A DNA stretch of 64,000 bases from Kitasatospora sp. GAS204B (lineage in GTDB: Bacteria; Actinomycetota; Actinomycetes; Streptomycetales; Streptomycetaceae), in NCBI RefSeq assembly GCF_029892155.1, contig NZ_JARZAG010000007.1:186001-250000 (forward strand). The letters run 5' to 3'. Below are positions 16,803 through 25,701 of this stretch, one piece after another. Below the pieces are notes generated by a model. That model was not told the DNA's origin, searched no databases, and saw only the letters and a program-made list of their open reading frames with translations. Within the stretch, counting starts at the first letter, position 1. Each line of letters opens with the position of its first letter. A program made the translations under genes and the position numbers.

Positions 16803-19800
16803 TCAGACCGGCTGGGGCTCCAGGTCGCGGTTGATCCGCTTCCACCCCCTGGCCGAGACGGTGTTGGGGTGCTCCTCCCCCAGCTGCCGGATGAATTCGG
16901 CCACCGCGCGCGAGCGCAGTTCGGCGGCCTGGTTCACCTTGCCCTGGGCCCGCAACGTGACCGCGAGGTTGGCCTGACAGGCCACCGCGTCCGGGTGGCG
17001 CGGCTCGTAGCGGTCGCACAGCGACCGGTAGGCGGTCTGCTCCAGCGCCTCGGCCTCGACCAGCCGGCCCGAGTCGCCGTAGACGTTGGCCAGGTTGATC
17101 ATCGCGTTCAGGGTGTACGGGTGCTCGGGGCCCAGCACCCGACTGAGCGTCTCCACGGTGACCGCGCCCAGCTCCGCGGCCTCCTCCAGACCGCCGCTGC
17201 CGCGCAGGTAGATCACCAGGTTGTTGGCGCAGGCCAGGGTGAACGGGTGCTCGGGGCCGAAGAGCTGCTGATGGCCGACGAAGACCTGGCGGGCCAGGTC
17301 GCGGGCCGCGTCCTTGTCGCCGCCGGCGCTGTAGTCGGCGGCCAGGTTGAGCGCGCAGGCCAGCGTGTCGGGCGCGTTCTCGCCGTACCGCTCCAGGTAG
17401 CGCTCGTAGGTCTCCTTGGTGAGCCGGCGGGCCTCGGCCTGCCGGCCCGCCTTGCGCAGCGAGACCGCCAGCGACTTGGCGTTGCGCAGGATCTCCGGGA
17501 CGTCGATGTCCAGCACCTCGGCGTAGGCCTCGACGACCTCCTGGTGGACCGTCACGGATCCCTGGTAGTCGCCCTGTTCCCGCAGGTCGCGGGCGAGCAT
17601 GGACTTGCTGGAGAGGGTGTAGGGGTGCTTGGGGCCGAGCACCAGGGTGCGCCGGTCCAGGGTGTCCTGGTCCAGTTCCTGGGCCGCCTTGCTGTCGCCG
17701 ACCAGGCGCAGGTCGATGGCCAGGTTGTTGGCGATCGACAGGGTGCGCGGGTTGTCCTCGCCGAACTGCTCGCGGAACCGGTCCAGGGTCTGCCGGTCCA
17801 GTTCGAGCGCCTCGGCGAACTCGCCCAGCGCCCGGTGGTCGGCGCTCAGCGAGCCGGCCGTCATCAGGGTGTACGGGTGGTGCTCGCCGAGCACCTGGCG
17901 CTGGCTGCGCAGGGTGGCCTCGTCCAGCGCCATGGCCTCCGCGTACTGGCCCTGCGAGCGCATCACGTTGGCCAGTTGGAAGCGCAGCAGCAGGGTCTGC
18001 CGGTCGTCCTGGCCGAGCTTGGCGGTCCAGGCGTCGTCCAGCAGGTGGCCCATCCGACGGGCCTGGGCGAACTCGCCGCGCTTCCACAGGTAGCGGACCC
18101 GGTCGATCATCAGCTGCCGGGTGTCGGACTCGTCGCAGTCGTGCGCCCGGGACGGCGACAGGTGTGGCCAGATCTCCTCGAAGGCCGGCCAGTTCGCCGG
18201 GTCGTCGGTGTCGCCGACGACCGGGCGGGCGCCGATCAGGATCCGGTGCACCTCGTGCACGGTGTCGGTCTGCTCCTCCAGGGTCATCTCCGAGCGGATC
18301 ACCTCCTGGACCAGCCGGTGCACCTGGATGCTGTTGGCCCCCGCGTCCACCTTGGCCAGCGCGTACCGGCCGATCGCCTGGATCACCCGCCCGAGCAGGA
18401 ACTTGTCGCTCAGCCCCGGGTCGAAGGGGACCAGCGCGCGGATCATCTGGTCGCTGTAGAAGAGGTTCATCGAGATCGGCTCGGGCGCGAAGTAGGCGCA
18501 CAGCTGCAGCATCCGGGCGGCGGCCGGTGACTGCTCGCGCAGCCGGGCGATGGAGACCCGCCAGGTGGCGCCGACCGTCATCGGGTAGTCCACCGGGCGA
18601 CCGAGCTCCAGCACCCGGGCCGCCTCGGTGCGCAGCGCCTGGATGTACTCGGCGACCGGCGTGCCGGTGGCCTTCAGCCAGGCGCCGGCCACCTCGACGG
18701 CCAGCGGCAGGTCGCCGACCGCCTCGGCCACCGCGTCCGCGTCCGCCCGGTTGAGCGCGCCGGCGGTGCGCCGGGTCAGGTGGTCGATGCTCTCGCCGCG
18801 GGTGAAGACGTCCATGGTCAGCGCCTCGGCGTGGGTGGCCCAGGCCTGGTTGCGCGAGGTGACCAGGATGTGGCCGTTGCCGCCGGGGAAGTACCGGCGG
18901 ATCTCGCCCGGCTCGTCCGCGTTGTCGAAGATCAGCAGCCAGCGCTTGACCCGCTCACCGCGACGCAGCGCCTCCAGCGCGATCTCGGTGGCGAGCGCCA
19001 CCGGCTCGTTGGTGGCCCGGCCCATCTTGCGCGCGAGCTCGGCCAGCTGGCCCTGGATCTCGTCCTCCTGCTCGGCCGAGACCCACCAGACCAGGTCGTA
19101 GTCGGCCATGAACCGGTGCGCGTACTCCAGCGCCACCTGCGTCTTGCCCACGCCGCCGAGCCCGTAGAGGGTCTGCGGCACCGGCAGCACCGCCGTCGCC
19201 CCGCCGCCGAGCTGGTTGCGCAGCCGCTCCAGCACCTCGGCGCGCCCGGTGAAGTAGCTGTTGCGCGGCGGCACGTTCCAGATCTCCGGCTGGGTGCCGG
19301 GGAACCGGGGCCCGCTCGCGGTGTCCACGGCCGGCGCCTCCTCCCGGCCCAGCGCCTTGATCAGCGCCACCAGCGCCTGCGGCTCCTTGAGGTTGACCAG
19401 GTCCACCGGGTTGCGGCTGCTGAACGGGGCGGCCAGCGGGGTGGCGCCGACCCGGACCGGGATCAGCTGGCGCCGGGTGCCGGACGGGTCCGAGCCGACC
19501 ACCGACTCCCAGAGCGCGCGGGCCTGCGGGGCGCGCAGGTAGGCCGGGGAGAGCACCGCGACCGTGCGGTAGGCCGCGTCCACCGAGCGCTCGGTCTCGG
19601 CCCGCGCGTCCGCCCCGGCGCCCACGTCCCTGGGCAACACCCGGAAGCCGGCCGCGGTCAGCACGTACTCGATCCAGTCGGCCCACATCCGGTCCTCGGG
19701 CACGTAGCTGAGGTAGATGTCGGCCGGCACGGTGGGACGGCGGCGGGTGAAGGCCTCGATGTAGCGCAGCCGCACCTCCTCGTCCATCGGCGGCAGCGCG

Positions 19801-20876
19801 TTCACCCGGCCCTCGGTGATCGTGTCGGCGAGCCGCTCGCAGGCCGACAGCATGCTGGTCGGGGTCCCCACCTGGTCGCCGAAGGTGGCCAGGATCTCCT
19901 CGTAGGCGTAGAACGGCCGGTACGGGATCTCCACCGAGCCCCAGTAGTGGACCAGTTGCTCGCCGGACAGGCCCGAGGGCAGCCCGTCGAAGCGGATCCG
20001 GGCCAGCGCCCGCCCGGCGTCCGCCTTGTCCTTCTCGAAGTCGTCGATCCGCATCGGGACCGGCAGGATCCGGATCCCGCGGTCCCGGTAGCGGTCCGCG
20101 ATGTGCTGGGCGATCCGGGAGGCACCGTCGATGCTCTGGTCGCTCAGGGTGAAGCAGACCACCAGGTCGTCGGGCATCTGCACGGTGCAGATCTCGGCGG
20201 TGTCGGAGAGCCCGGTGCGGCTGTCGATCAGCACGTAGTCGTAGCGCTTGCGCATGTCCGCGCGCAGCGCGTCGAAGAACTGCCCGCCGTCGAAGCGCTC
20301 GTAGAACAGGTCCCAGTCCAGGCTGCCGAGGGTGCCGGAGTAGTCCCGGTCCTGCCGCCCCGCCGCCAGGAAGTCGATGCTGCCGCCGGCCGGGAAGCCG
20401 CCCCAGGAGAGCGGCACCGCGTGCCCGGCCACCTTGGCGAAGTCCAGGTGCCAGCCGGGGTGGTGGCCGATCTCGCGCAGCTCCCGCTGGTAGCGCTCGG
20501 GCTCGAGGAGCGCGTCGGCGTGCAGCTCGGTCTCCCGCAGCGCCTCCTCGCGGTAGTCGTTGATCAGCGTCATCACGCCCGGCGCGTCGGCGAGTTCGGC
20601 CGCGTCCAGGAACGGGTGGAAGAACTTGGCCAGCCCGGGGGCCTCCAGGTCCCAGTCCACGGTGAGCACCCGGAAGCCGTTGGCGGCCAGGATCCAGGCG
20701 GTGTTGGCCAGCGCCATGGTGCGCCCGGTGCCGCCCTTGTAGGAGTAGAACGTGATGATCCGCCCCTGGCGGTCCTCCTCGATGCCGGGGCGGCCCGCGG
20801 CGGGTCCGGGGGTGGTCAGCGGCGAGGCCGAACCGCGCCCACCCAGCCGGAGGTTGCGAGTCCGGTCAGACGTCAT
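16803..20876 (-). CDS. fxsT: FxsT: FxSxx-COOH system NB-ARC/TPR protein
   Basis: 1357 residues and the last gene of the fxs operon. In order: a MinD/ParA-like ATPase with the deviant Walker A KGGTGRT (47-53) and TVDWDLEAPGL; a TIR-like domain (~382-510, IYLSYVPEDRMWADW); an NB-ARC/STAND module with P-loop GLGGVGKT (572-579) and Walker B WLLIFDNAD; then ~400 residues of TPRs of the kinesin-light-chain type (LRSQRQVLGEHHPYTL and similar). ATG 20876 was chosen for the strong AAGGAGGA site and because it overlaps the fxsC stop by 11 bp; the open frame runs on to 21131. Family role unknown; the layout suggests a ligand-triggered oligomerising sensor. Confidence 0.92.
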   Translation of the reverse strand: MTSDRTRNLRLGGRGSASPLTTPGPAAGRPGIEEDRQGRIITFYSYKGGTGRTMALANTAWILAANGFRVLTVDWDLEAPGLAKFFHPFLDAAELADAPGVMTLINDYREEALRETELHADALLEPERYQRELREIGHHPGWHLDFAKVAGHAVPLSWGGFPAGGSIDFLAAGRQDRDYSGTLGSLDWDLFYERFDGGQFFDALRADMRKRYDYVLIDSRTGLSDTAEICTVQMPDDLVVCFTLSDQSIDGASRIAQHIADRYRDRGIRILPVPMRIDDFEKDKADAGRALARIRFDGLPSGLSGEQLVHYWGSVEIPYRPFYAYEEILATFGDQVGTPTSMLSACERLADTITEGRVNALPPMDEEVRLRYIEAFTRRRPTVPADIYLSYVPEDRMWADWIEYVLTAAGFRVLPRDVGAGADARAETERSVDAAYRTVAVLSPAYLRAPQARALWESVVGSDPSGTRRQLIPVRVGATPLAAPFSSRNPVDLVNLKEPQALVALIKALGREEAPAVDTASGPRFPGTQPEIWNVPPRNSYFTGRAEVLERLRNQLGGGATAVLPVPQTLYGLGGVGKTQVALEYAHRFMADYDLVWWVSAEQEDEIQGQLAELARKMGRATNEPVALATEIALEALRRGERVKRWLLIFDNADEPGEIRRYFPGGNGHILVTSRNQAWATHAEALTMDVFTRGESIDHLTRRTAGALNRADADAVAEAVGDLPLAVEVAGAWLKATGTPVAEYIQALRTEAARVLELGRPVDYPMTVGATWRVSIARLREQSPAAARMLQLCAYFAPEPISMNLFYSDQMIRALVPFDPGLSDKFLLGRVIQAIGRYALAKVDAGANSIQVHRLVQEVIRSEMTLEEQTDTVHEVHRILIGARPVVGDTDDPANWPAFEEIWPHLSPSRAHDCDESDTRQLMIDRVRYLWKRGEFAQARRMGHLLDDAWTAKLGQDDRQTLLLRFQLANVMRSQGQYAEAMALDEATLRSQRQVLGEHHPYTLMTAGSLSADHRALGEFAEALELDRQTLDRFREQFGEDNPRTLSIANNLAIDLRLVGDSKAAQELDQDTLDRRTLVLGPKHPYTLSSKSMLARDLREQGDYQGSVTVHQEVVEAYAEVLDIDVPEILRNAKSLAVSLRKAGRQAEARRLTKETYERYLERYGENAPDTLACALNLAADYSAGGDKDAARDLARQVFVGHQQLFGPEHPFTLACANNLVIYLRGSGGLEEAAELGAVTVETLSRVLGPEHPYTLNAMINLANVYGDSGRLVEAEALEQTAYRSLCDRYEPRHPDAVACQANLAVTLRAQGKVNQAAELRSRAVAEFIRQLGEEHPNTVSARGWKRINRDLEPQPV

Positions 20877-22224
20877 GATCTCCTCCTTCGTTCTGGTCGT
20901 CCTCGGTGGTGCGCGGTTCGAAATAGGCGGTGCGCGGGTCGGGCTCGTGATGGCGGCCGGTGGGCGGCCGCGGGTCCTCGAAGGCGCCGGCCAGCCGCGG
21001 CCGGCTCTCGCCGGTGCCGGGTGGCCTGGGCAGCGCCCGTTCCTTGAAGGCCTTCTGCGCGCGGACCGCGGCGTGCTGGAAGGCCAGGCCGAAGTCCGGT
21101 GCGGTGGGCACCCCTTCGGGATCGCCGGCATCGCCGGCGGTGGGACGGAAGGACGGCCGGGCGCTGACGGCCCGGCCGAGCACCTGGTTGGTCAGCGTGA
21201 TCAGTTCGGCGGAGCGCGCCACGCACTGCGGGTCGTCCCGGTTCCACGGCTCCACCACGGCCACCCAGGCCGGGTTGCGCCGGGCGAACTCCCGGACCAG
21301 CTCCCGCCGTCGCGGATCCTGCAGCACCCAGCGGTCCAGCAGCACCACGCCCGGGCCCTGCGGCCGCTCCAGCTCCATCAGCCGACCGGCCGCCAGGTCG
21401 AACTCGTGCACCGTCGGGTTGAGGTCGCACTGCCGGGCCAGCTGCATCGCCTTCTCGGCCAGCGCCGTCTCGGCGCCGCGCAGATAGGGGTTCCAGTCGG
21501 TGCGCCCGGCGCCGTAGTAGCCGCGATCGCGGTGCGCGGGCACCTCGGAGTCCCTGAACGCCAGCACCGCGATGGTGAGTTCGTCGGCGGCCGAACGCCC
21601 CGGGAAGGCCGAGGGGTTGGTGGTGAAGTCGACCGGTTCGACCACCGGGACCACGGTCTCCAGCGCCACCTCGACGATCCGCCGGGCGAGCTTGTACACC
21701 ACCTTCTCGTACAGCCCCTGGTGGTGGCGCTGGGCCATCAGCGCGTACAGCCCGTCCTCGGCGTAGGCGCGCGGAAAGCTGGGGTGGTTGTACTGCACGG
21801 CGTGTGCCACCGGCGGCAGCGCGCCGTCCTGCATGCCCACCCAGAGCACCGGCACGATCGCGCTGTTCTGCTCCGCTCCGCCGGGCGCGTTGGCCGTGCG
21901 CTGGGCGAAGGTGTACCACTCCTGGCCGCACGGCGTGCTGCGGAACAGCCGCGGATGGTAGAGCGGCACGAAGACCCGGCAGGTGGCCAGCGCTTCGGAG
22001 ATCTTGGCGGCCCAGTTGTCGCCCTGGTGCATGGTCTCGTCCATGAAGCCCACCGGATCGGCGGTGGGCAGCGGGGTCAGCTGCAGCACGGCCTCGCAGA
22101 GGTCCTCGTAGAACTGGCTGACCCGGGCGTTGGGATTGCGCGTGCCGACCGGCGGCATGTGCGCGTAGCTGAGGAAGAAGTGTGGCTTCGCCGAGGCCTT
22201 CCGCCCGCCTTCAGCGTCGTTCAC
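20866..22224 (-). CDS. fxsC: FxsC: TIR-like protein of the FxsA system
   Basis: 452 residues. The N-terminal ~200 residues are TIR-like: PHFFLSYAHMPPVG, then GFMDETMHQGDNWAAKI and ALATCRVFVPLYHPRLFRSTPCGQEW. A second alpha/beta domain follows (LTIAVLAFRDSEVPA, GPGVVLLDRWVLQDP, AWVAVVEPWN) and a disordered charged tail. The FxsC family is defined by its genomic association with FxSxx-COOH peptides; its activity is not known. GTG 22224 was chosen because GGGGAGG sits 5 nt upstream. Confidence 0.9.
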   Translation of the reverse strand: MNDAEGGRKASAKPHFFLSYAHMPPVGTRNPNARVSQFYEDLCEAVLQLTPLPTADPVGFMDETMHQGDNWAAKISEALATCRVFVPLYHPRLFRSTPCGQEWYTFAQRTANAPGGAEQNSAIVPVLWVGMQDGALPPVAHAVQYNHPSFPRAYAEDGLYALMAQRHHQGLYEKVVYKLARRIVEVALETVVPVVEPVDFTTNPSAFPGRSAADELTIAVLAFRDSEVPAHRDRGYYGAGRTDWNPYLRGAETALAEKAMQLARQCDLNPTVHEFDLAAGRLMELERPQGPGVVLLDRWVLQDPRRRELVREFARRNPAWVAVVEPWNRDDPQCVARSAELITLTNQVLGRAVSARPSFRPTAGDAGDPEGVPTAPDFGLAFQHAAVRAQKAFKERALPRPPGTGESRPRLAGAFEDPRPPTGRHHEPDPRTAYFEPRTTEDDQNEGGDHDV

Positions 22225-22346
22225 GCAGCCTCCCCCGCGCCGACCGCCAGTTCCCCGCAGGGACCTCCAGTGTAGGAAGACCGGCCTCCCCGGGGAATAC
22301 CGCGATCGCCCCACCCCCTGATCATGCGTCAGGGCGCGGTCAACTG

Positions 22347-23183
22347 TCAGGCCTTTGCGCCGATCTCCCCACCGGTTCCAGCCGCCTCACGGCCGGTCAG
22401 CTCGTCCAGCAACCACTCGCGGGCCTCGTCCACCGCGGGCCGCACCGGCATCAGCAGGGCCGCGGTGCCACCCACCGGCCCCGTCCTGGCCCGATCCAAC
22501 CGGCGCCGGATCCGGGCCAGCATCCGGGGAAAGTGCCGGTCGTCCAGGTCCACCCCCTCGAACCGCTCCCAGCGCGCCGTGCCGTCCGGCCCCTTGACCA
22601 TGCACCCGTACCGCTTGCGCGGCGGGCTGGGCACCCGGTACTCGGCCAGGTGGAAGGCGGTGCAGGAGGTCAGCGGCGCGCCGAGCATCAGCACCCACGC
22701 GCCGGTCCGGTAGAGCTGCCCGACCGGGGACTCCTCGCCGAGGTGGCAGTCGTACGGGTGCTCGGCGACCAGGTGCCCGGCCAGCGGGCCGAGCGCGGCG
22801 AACGAGGTCTGCGGGTGCGCGCTGCGCAGCGCGCGGCCGGCGGCGCGTAGCTCCTCGGAGAGCCGGCCCACGGTCGGCGAGCACGGGGTGGTCAGCCGGT
22901 CGAACGGAGGCATCGCGGCCAGGTAGGCGGCCCGCTGGACGGGCGAGAGGCCGGCGGTGGCCTCGACGTGCAGTCGCGAGGTCACCGAGTTCTCCGGCGT
23001 CGCGGTGTAGGCCACCAGCGTGCCCTCGGGCCCGAGCGCGGCGCGCAGCGCGGCCAGCACCCCCGCCGAACCCCCCGCCACCGGGCCGAGCGAGCGCAGC
23101 GCGGCGTGCACCAGCAGCACGCCGGTGTCGGGGCCGACGCCCAGGCCGCGGAGCTGGGCGGTCAGCTGGTCGACCGTCAGCAC
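22347..23183 (-). CDS. AAC(3)-family N-acetyltransferase of the fxs locus
   Basis: 278 residues of the antibiotic N-acetyltransferase AAC(3) fold: VLLVHAALRSLGPV near the N-terminus, SPVGQLYRTGAWVLMLGAP and the catalytic-region motif CTAFHLAEY. Canonical enzymes acetylate aminoglycosides with acetyl-CoA. Here the GTG start follows the fxsB stop by one base, so it is translated with the peptide maturase. The natural substrate is more likely the modified peptide or another amine than an antibiotic; that is inference from position. Confidence 0.87.
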   Translation of the reverse strand: MLTVDQLTAQLRGLGVGPDTGVLLVHAALRSLGPVAGGSAGVLAALRAALGPEGTLVAYTATPENSVTSRLHVEATAGLSPVQRAAYLAAMPPFDRLTTPCSPTVGRLSEELRAAGRALRSAHPQTSFAALGPLAGHLVAEHPYDCHLGEESPVGQLYRTGAWVLMLGAPLTSCTAFHLAEYRVPSPPRKRYGCMVKGPDGTARWERFEGVDLDDRHFPRMLARIRRRLDRARTGPVGGTAALLMPVRPAVDEAREWLLDELTGREAAGTGGEIGAKA

Positions 23184-23184
23184 C

Positions 23185-25638
23185 TCAGGTACTCGCCACC
23201 GGAGCGGTGGTCCACGCCCCCTGCCGGGCGGGGGCCGCCACCTCGGTCTCGGTCTCGGCCTCGGTCTCGGCCTCGGCCTCGGCCTCGGTCTCGCTCTCGG
23301 CCTCGAGCGGCGCGGCCGGCCAGGGCGCCACGGTGGCCCGCATGCCGGCCGCGAACCGCTCGCCGAGCGCGGTCAGCGAGCCCGAGTCGAGCAGCGTGTC
23401 GATCGCCCGGTCGGTGTGCCCGCGCCAGAGCGCCAGCTGGCCGCGCGCGAACTCGGCCGCCTCGCCGCCCACCCCGTCGTAGGCGGCCACCCGGGTACCC
23501 CAGAAGTCGGTCACCGCCAGGTGCGCGTACGTCCCCTGCAACAGGCCCTCCAGCGGGCGCGGGTCCGCGCGCCACGGGGCGTGGTAGCGGCGCTGGTCCG
23601 CCGGGTCGTACAGGTCGTGGAAGTCCAGTACCGCGCCCAGCTTGACGTGCTGGAACTCGTGCGCGATCAGCAGCGCCAGGATCGGCGCGGTGGCGGGCCG
23701 GGCGATCCCGACCGCGCCGAAAGCCTGCCGGGCCGCCGCGCTGACCTGCTGCCCGGCCGGCCCGGGGCGCAGCGGCGTGATGGTGGTCAGCCCGGCGGCG
23801 ATCCCGACCGCGTACCCCGGCAGATCACGCAGCGTCAGTTCCCAGGCCTCGCGCAGCGCGCCGGTCCAAACGGCCAGCGCCTCCTCGGTGAGCCGCTGCT
23901 CGACCGGCCACTGGTGGCTGTCCCGCTGCGGATCGGTGTCCTCCAGAGCCACCGACCAGCCGCCCGCGAGGCTCAACCGGCGCACCGGCAGCCAGCGCTC
24001 GCCGCCCGGCTGGTCGAACCCGATCAGTTGCTCGGCGCCGCCCGGCGCGCGCACCGCGAAACCGTCCGCACCGGCGCGCACCACCGCCTGCCCCGCGCCG
24101 CCGACCAGCACCCGGCCGAGCGTGGGCAGCTGCACCGCGCCGCCGCGCACCGGCACCGGCAGTTCAGCGGCGTACCCGGCCCGGATCAGCGCGGCGGCGG
24201 CGATCTCCGCCAATCCGCCGAGGTCGGCCCGCGGACCGTCCTGCTCGGTCCGCAGGCAGCGCACCGCCCAGGCCCGGACGTACGGGTGGGCGAGCACCGC
24301 GTCCACCGCGTGCGGCGCCTGGTCGTCCAGCTCGGTGAGCAACTGCCAGGCCTCCCCGGCCGCCGGTCCGACGGCCGCCAGCAGCCGGCGGGTCAGGTCC
24401 AACTGCCCGGCGGCGAGCGTGGCCAGGGTGGCGGCGTCCCCGTGGCCGCGGGCCAGCTGGTCGAGCTGACCGTCCGTCAGCCGCGCCGGGACGGGCGCGG
24501 GCGCCGCAGCGGGGACCGCGGTGGCGATCCGGTCCCGGATGGTGGTGATCAGCCGCATGAGGTCTCCGCAGAAGACGGACGGGTTGTCGAAGCCGGCGCC
24601 GGTGCGCCACCGGTGCGCGTACAGCCCGCCGCCGCAGCTGCGGACCACCGGGCAGGCCCGGCACGCCTCGCTCAGCCCGGCCAGACCGGACTGACGAGCC
24701 ATCATCCCCGGATGGCGGGCGACCTCGTCCAGCGTGTTCGCGAAAATGTCGAAACCGGTCGCCGGTGCGCCGTCATAGGCCGTCTTGAGGCTGTCGGCCT
24801 GCTCGAAAGTGCCATCGGTCTCGATCACCACCAGATCGGCCGGGTCCAGACCGAGCGACTCGGTGAGGCTGGAACCGCCGCGCAGGGTCCGGTGGATCGA
24901 CTCGAAGGTGCGCACCGGCACCGGGCGGCCCAGCTGGAGCCAACGCTGATGGATGGTCAGCAGCCAGTCGGCGTAGGGGTGCTCGCCCAGCGTGGCGGGA
25001 CGGTTCGGCGGCACGTCCCACGTCGCGTGCGGAAGCAGGAAGTCGATCCGGGGCGGCGCCAGTTCGAGCAGCGCGTCCAGCACCTCGAGCGGGTCGTTCG
25101 CCACGTCGATGGTGCAGAGCAGCCCGGCGTACAGCTGCCGGAACTCCGGTGTGCGCAGCAGCTCGACGGCCGCCAGCACCTGCGGATGGCTGCTGCGCCC
25201 GTCGGCGAACCGCCGGTGCCGGTCGTTGGCGGCCCGGTCGCCGTCCAGCGAGATGCCCACCTTGATCCCGAGCTCCGCGAACAACTCGCAGAAGGCCCGG
25301 TCCAGTCGCACCCCGTTGGTGTGGATCCGCAGGTCGAGCAGGCAGTCGGCGGGCAGCGCGGCCCGCAGGCTCTCGGCCGCCCGCCGCAGCAGCGCGGGGC
25401 CGGCCAGCAGCGGCTCCCCGCCGTGCAGCACCACGTGCACGGCGGGCAGCCGGTGGGCGAGCGCGTGCTCGCCGATCCGCCGCGCCGCCTGGTCGAGCAC
25501 CCGCTCGCTGACGGCCCGGGGGCGGCCGCGCCAGCTGGTGTCCGCGTGTTCGTAGACGTAGCAGTGGTCGCAGGCCAGGTCACAGCGGCCGTGCACCTTG
25601 ATCACGAACTGCGAGAAGGGCACCAGTGGCTGGGTCAT
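23185..25638 (-). CDS. fxsB: FxsB: cyclophane-forming radical SAM/SPASM maturase fused to HExxH domain
   Basis: 817 residues. The radical SAM cluster motif is CDLACDHC (Cys19, 23, 26), followed by the SAM-binding HGGEPLL. A SPASM auxiliary-cluster region has CRACPVVRSC (Cys326, 329, 335) and Cys357. Residues ~400-780 form a second domain with an intact HEFQH (660-664), the HExxH-type family linked to alpha-ketoglutarate peptide beta-hydroxylation. The enzyme should join the Phe ring and the Ser side chain in the FxS motif of FxsA. The tail (~775-800) is an acidic E-T/A/S repeat. It lies 63 bp downstream of fxsA. Confidence 0.95.
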   Translation of the reverse strand: MTQPLVPFSQFVIKVHGRCDLACDHCYVYEHADTSWRGRPRAVSERVLDQAARRIGEHALAHRLPAVHVVLHGGEPLLAGPALLRRAAESLRAALPADCLLDLRIHTNGVRLDRAFCELFAELGIKVGISLDGDRAANDRHRRFADGRSSHPQVLAAVELLRTPEFRQLYAGLLCTIDVANDPLEVLDALLELAPPRIDFLLPHATWDVPPNRPATLGEHPYADWLLTIHQRWLQLGRPVPVRTFESIHRTLRGGSSLTESLGLDPADLVVIETDGTFEQADSLKTAYDGAPATGFDIFANTLDEVARHPGMMARQSGLAGLSEACRACPVVRSCGGGLYAHRWRTGAGFDNPSVFCGDLMRLITTIRDRIATAVPAAAPAPVPARLTDGQLDQLARGHGDAATLATLAAGQLDLTRRLLAAVGPAAGEAWQLLTELDDQAPHAVDAVLAHPYVRAWAVRCLRTEQDGPRADLGGLAEIAAAALIRAGYAAELPVPVRGGAVQLPTLGRVLVGGAGQAVVRAGADGFAVRAPGGAEQLIGFDQPGGERWLPVRRLSLAGGWSVALEDTDPQRDSHQWPVEQRLTEEALAVWTGALREAWELTLRDLPGYAVGIAAGLTTITPLRPGPAGQQVSAAARQAFGAVGIARPATAPILALLIAHEFQHVKLGAVLDFHDLYDPADQRRYHAPWRADPRPLEGLLQGTYAHLAVTDFWGTRVAAYDGVGGEAAEFARGQLALWRGHTDRAIDTLLDSGSLTALGERFAAGMRATVAPWPAAPLEAESETEAEAEAETEAETETEVAAPARQGAWTTAPVAST
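23241..23306 (-). repeat. Coding hexanucleotide repeat in the 3' end of fxsB
   Basis: Eleven consecutive 6-bp units of the type YCTCGG (plus-strand view) encode alternating Glu and Thr/Ala/Ser in the FxsB tail. Unit length keeps the frame, so copy-number change would only alter the length of an acidic tail. Confidence 0.9.
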
Positions 25639-25701
25639 GTCCGCCGCCCGCGGCTTGAGGAACGTCTTGAGGAGCGCGTGGAGTCCGCTGCTGTTCCGCT
25701 G

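Noticed and set aside
18780-21047. Long plus-strand open frame (755 codons) opposite fxsT
   Set aside because: It is Val/Gly/Arg/His-rich shadow coding caused by GC bias, with no domain or ribosome site; the minus-strand FxsT is clearly real.
22347-23183. Simple aminoglycoside-resistance gene
   Set aside because: The fold is AAC(3), but position in the fxs operon makes a resistance role the less likely reading.
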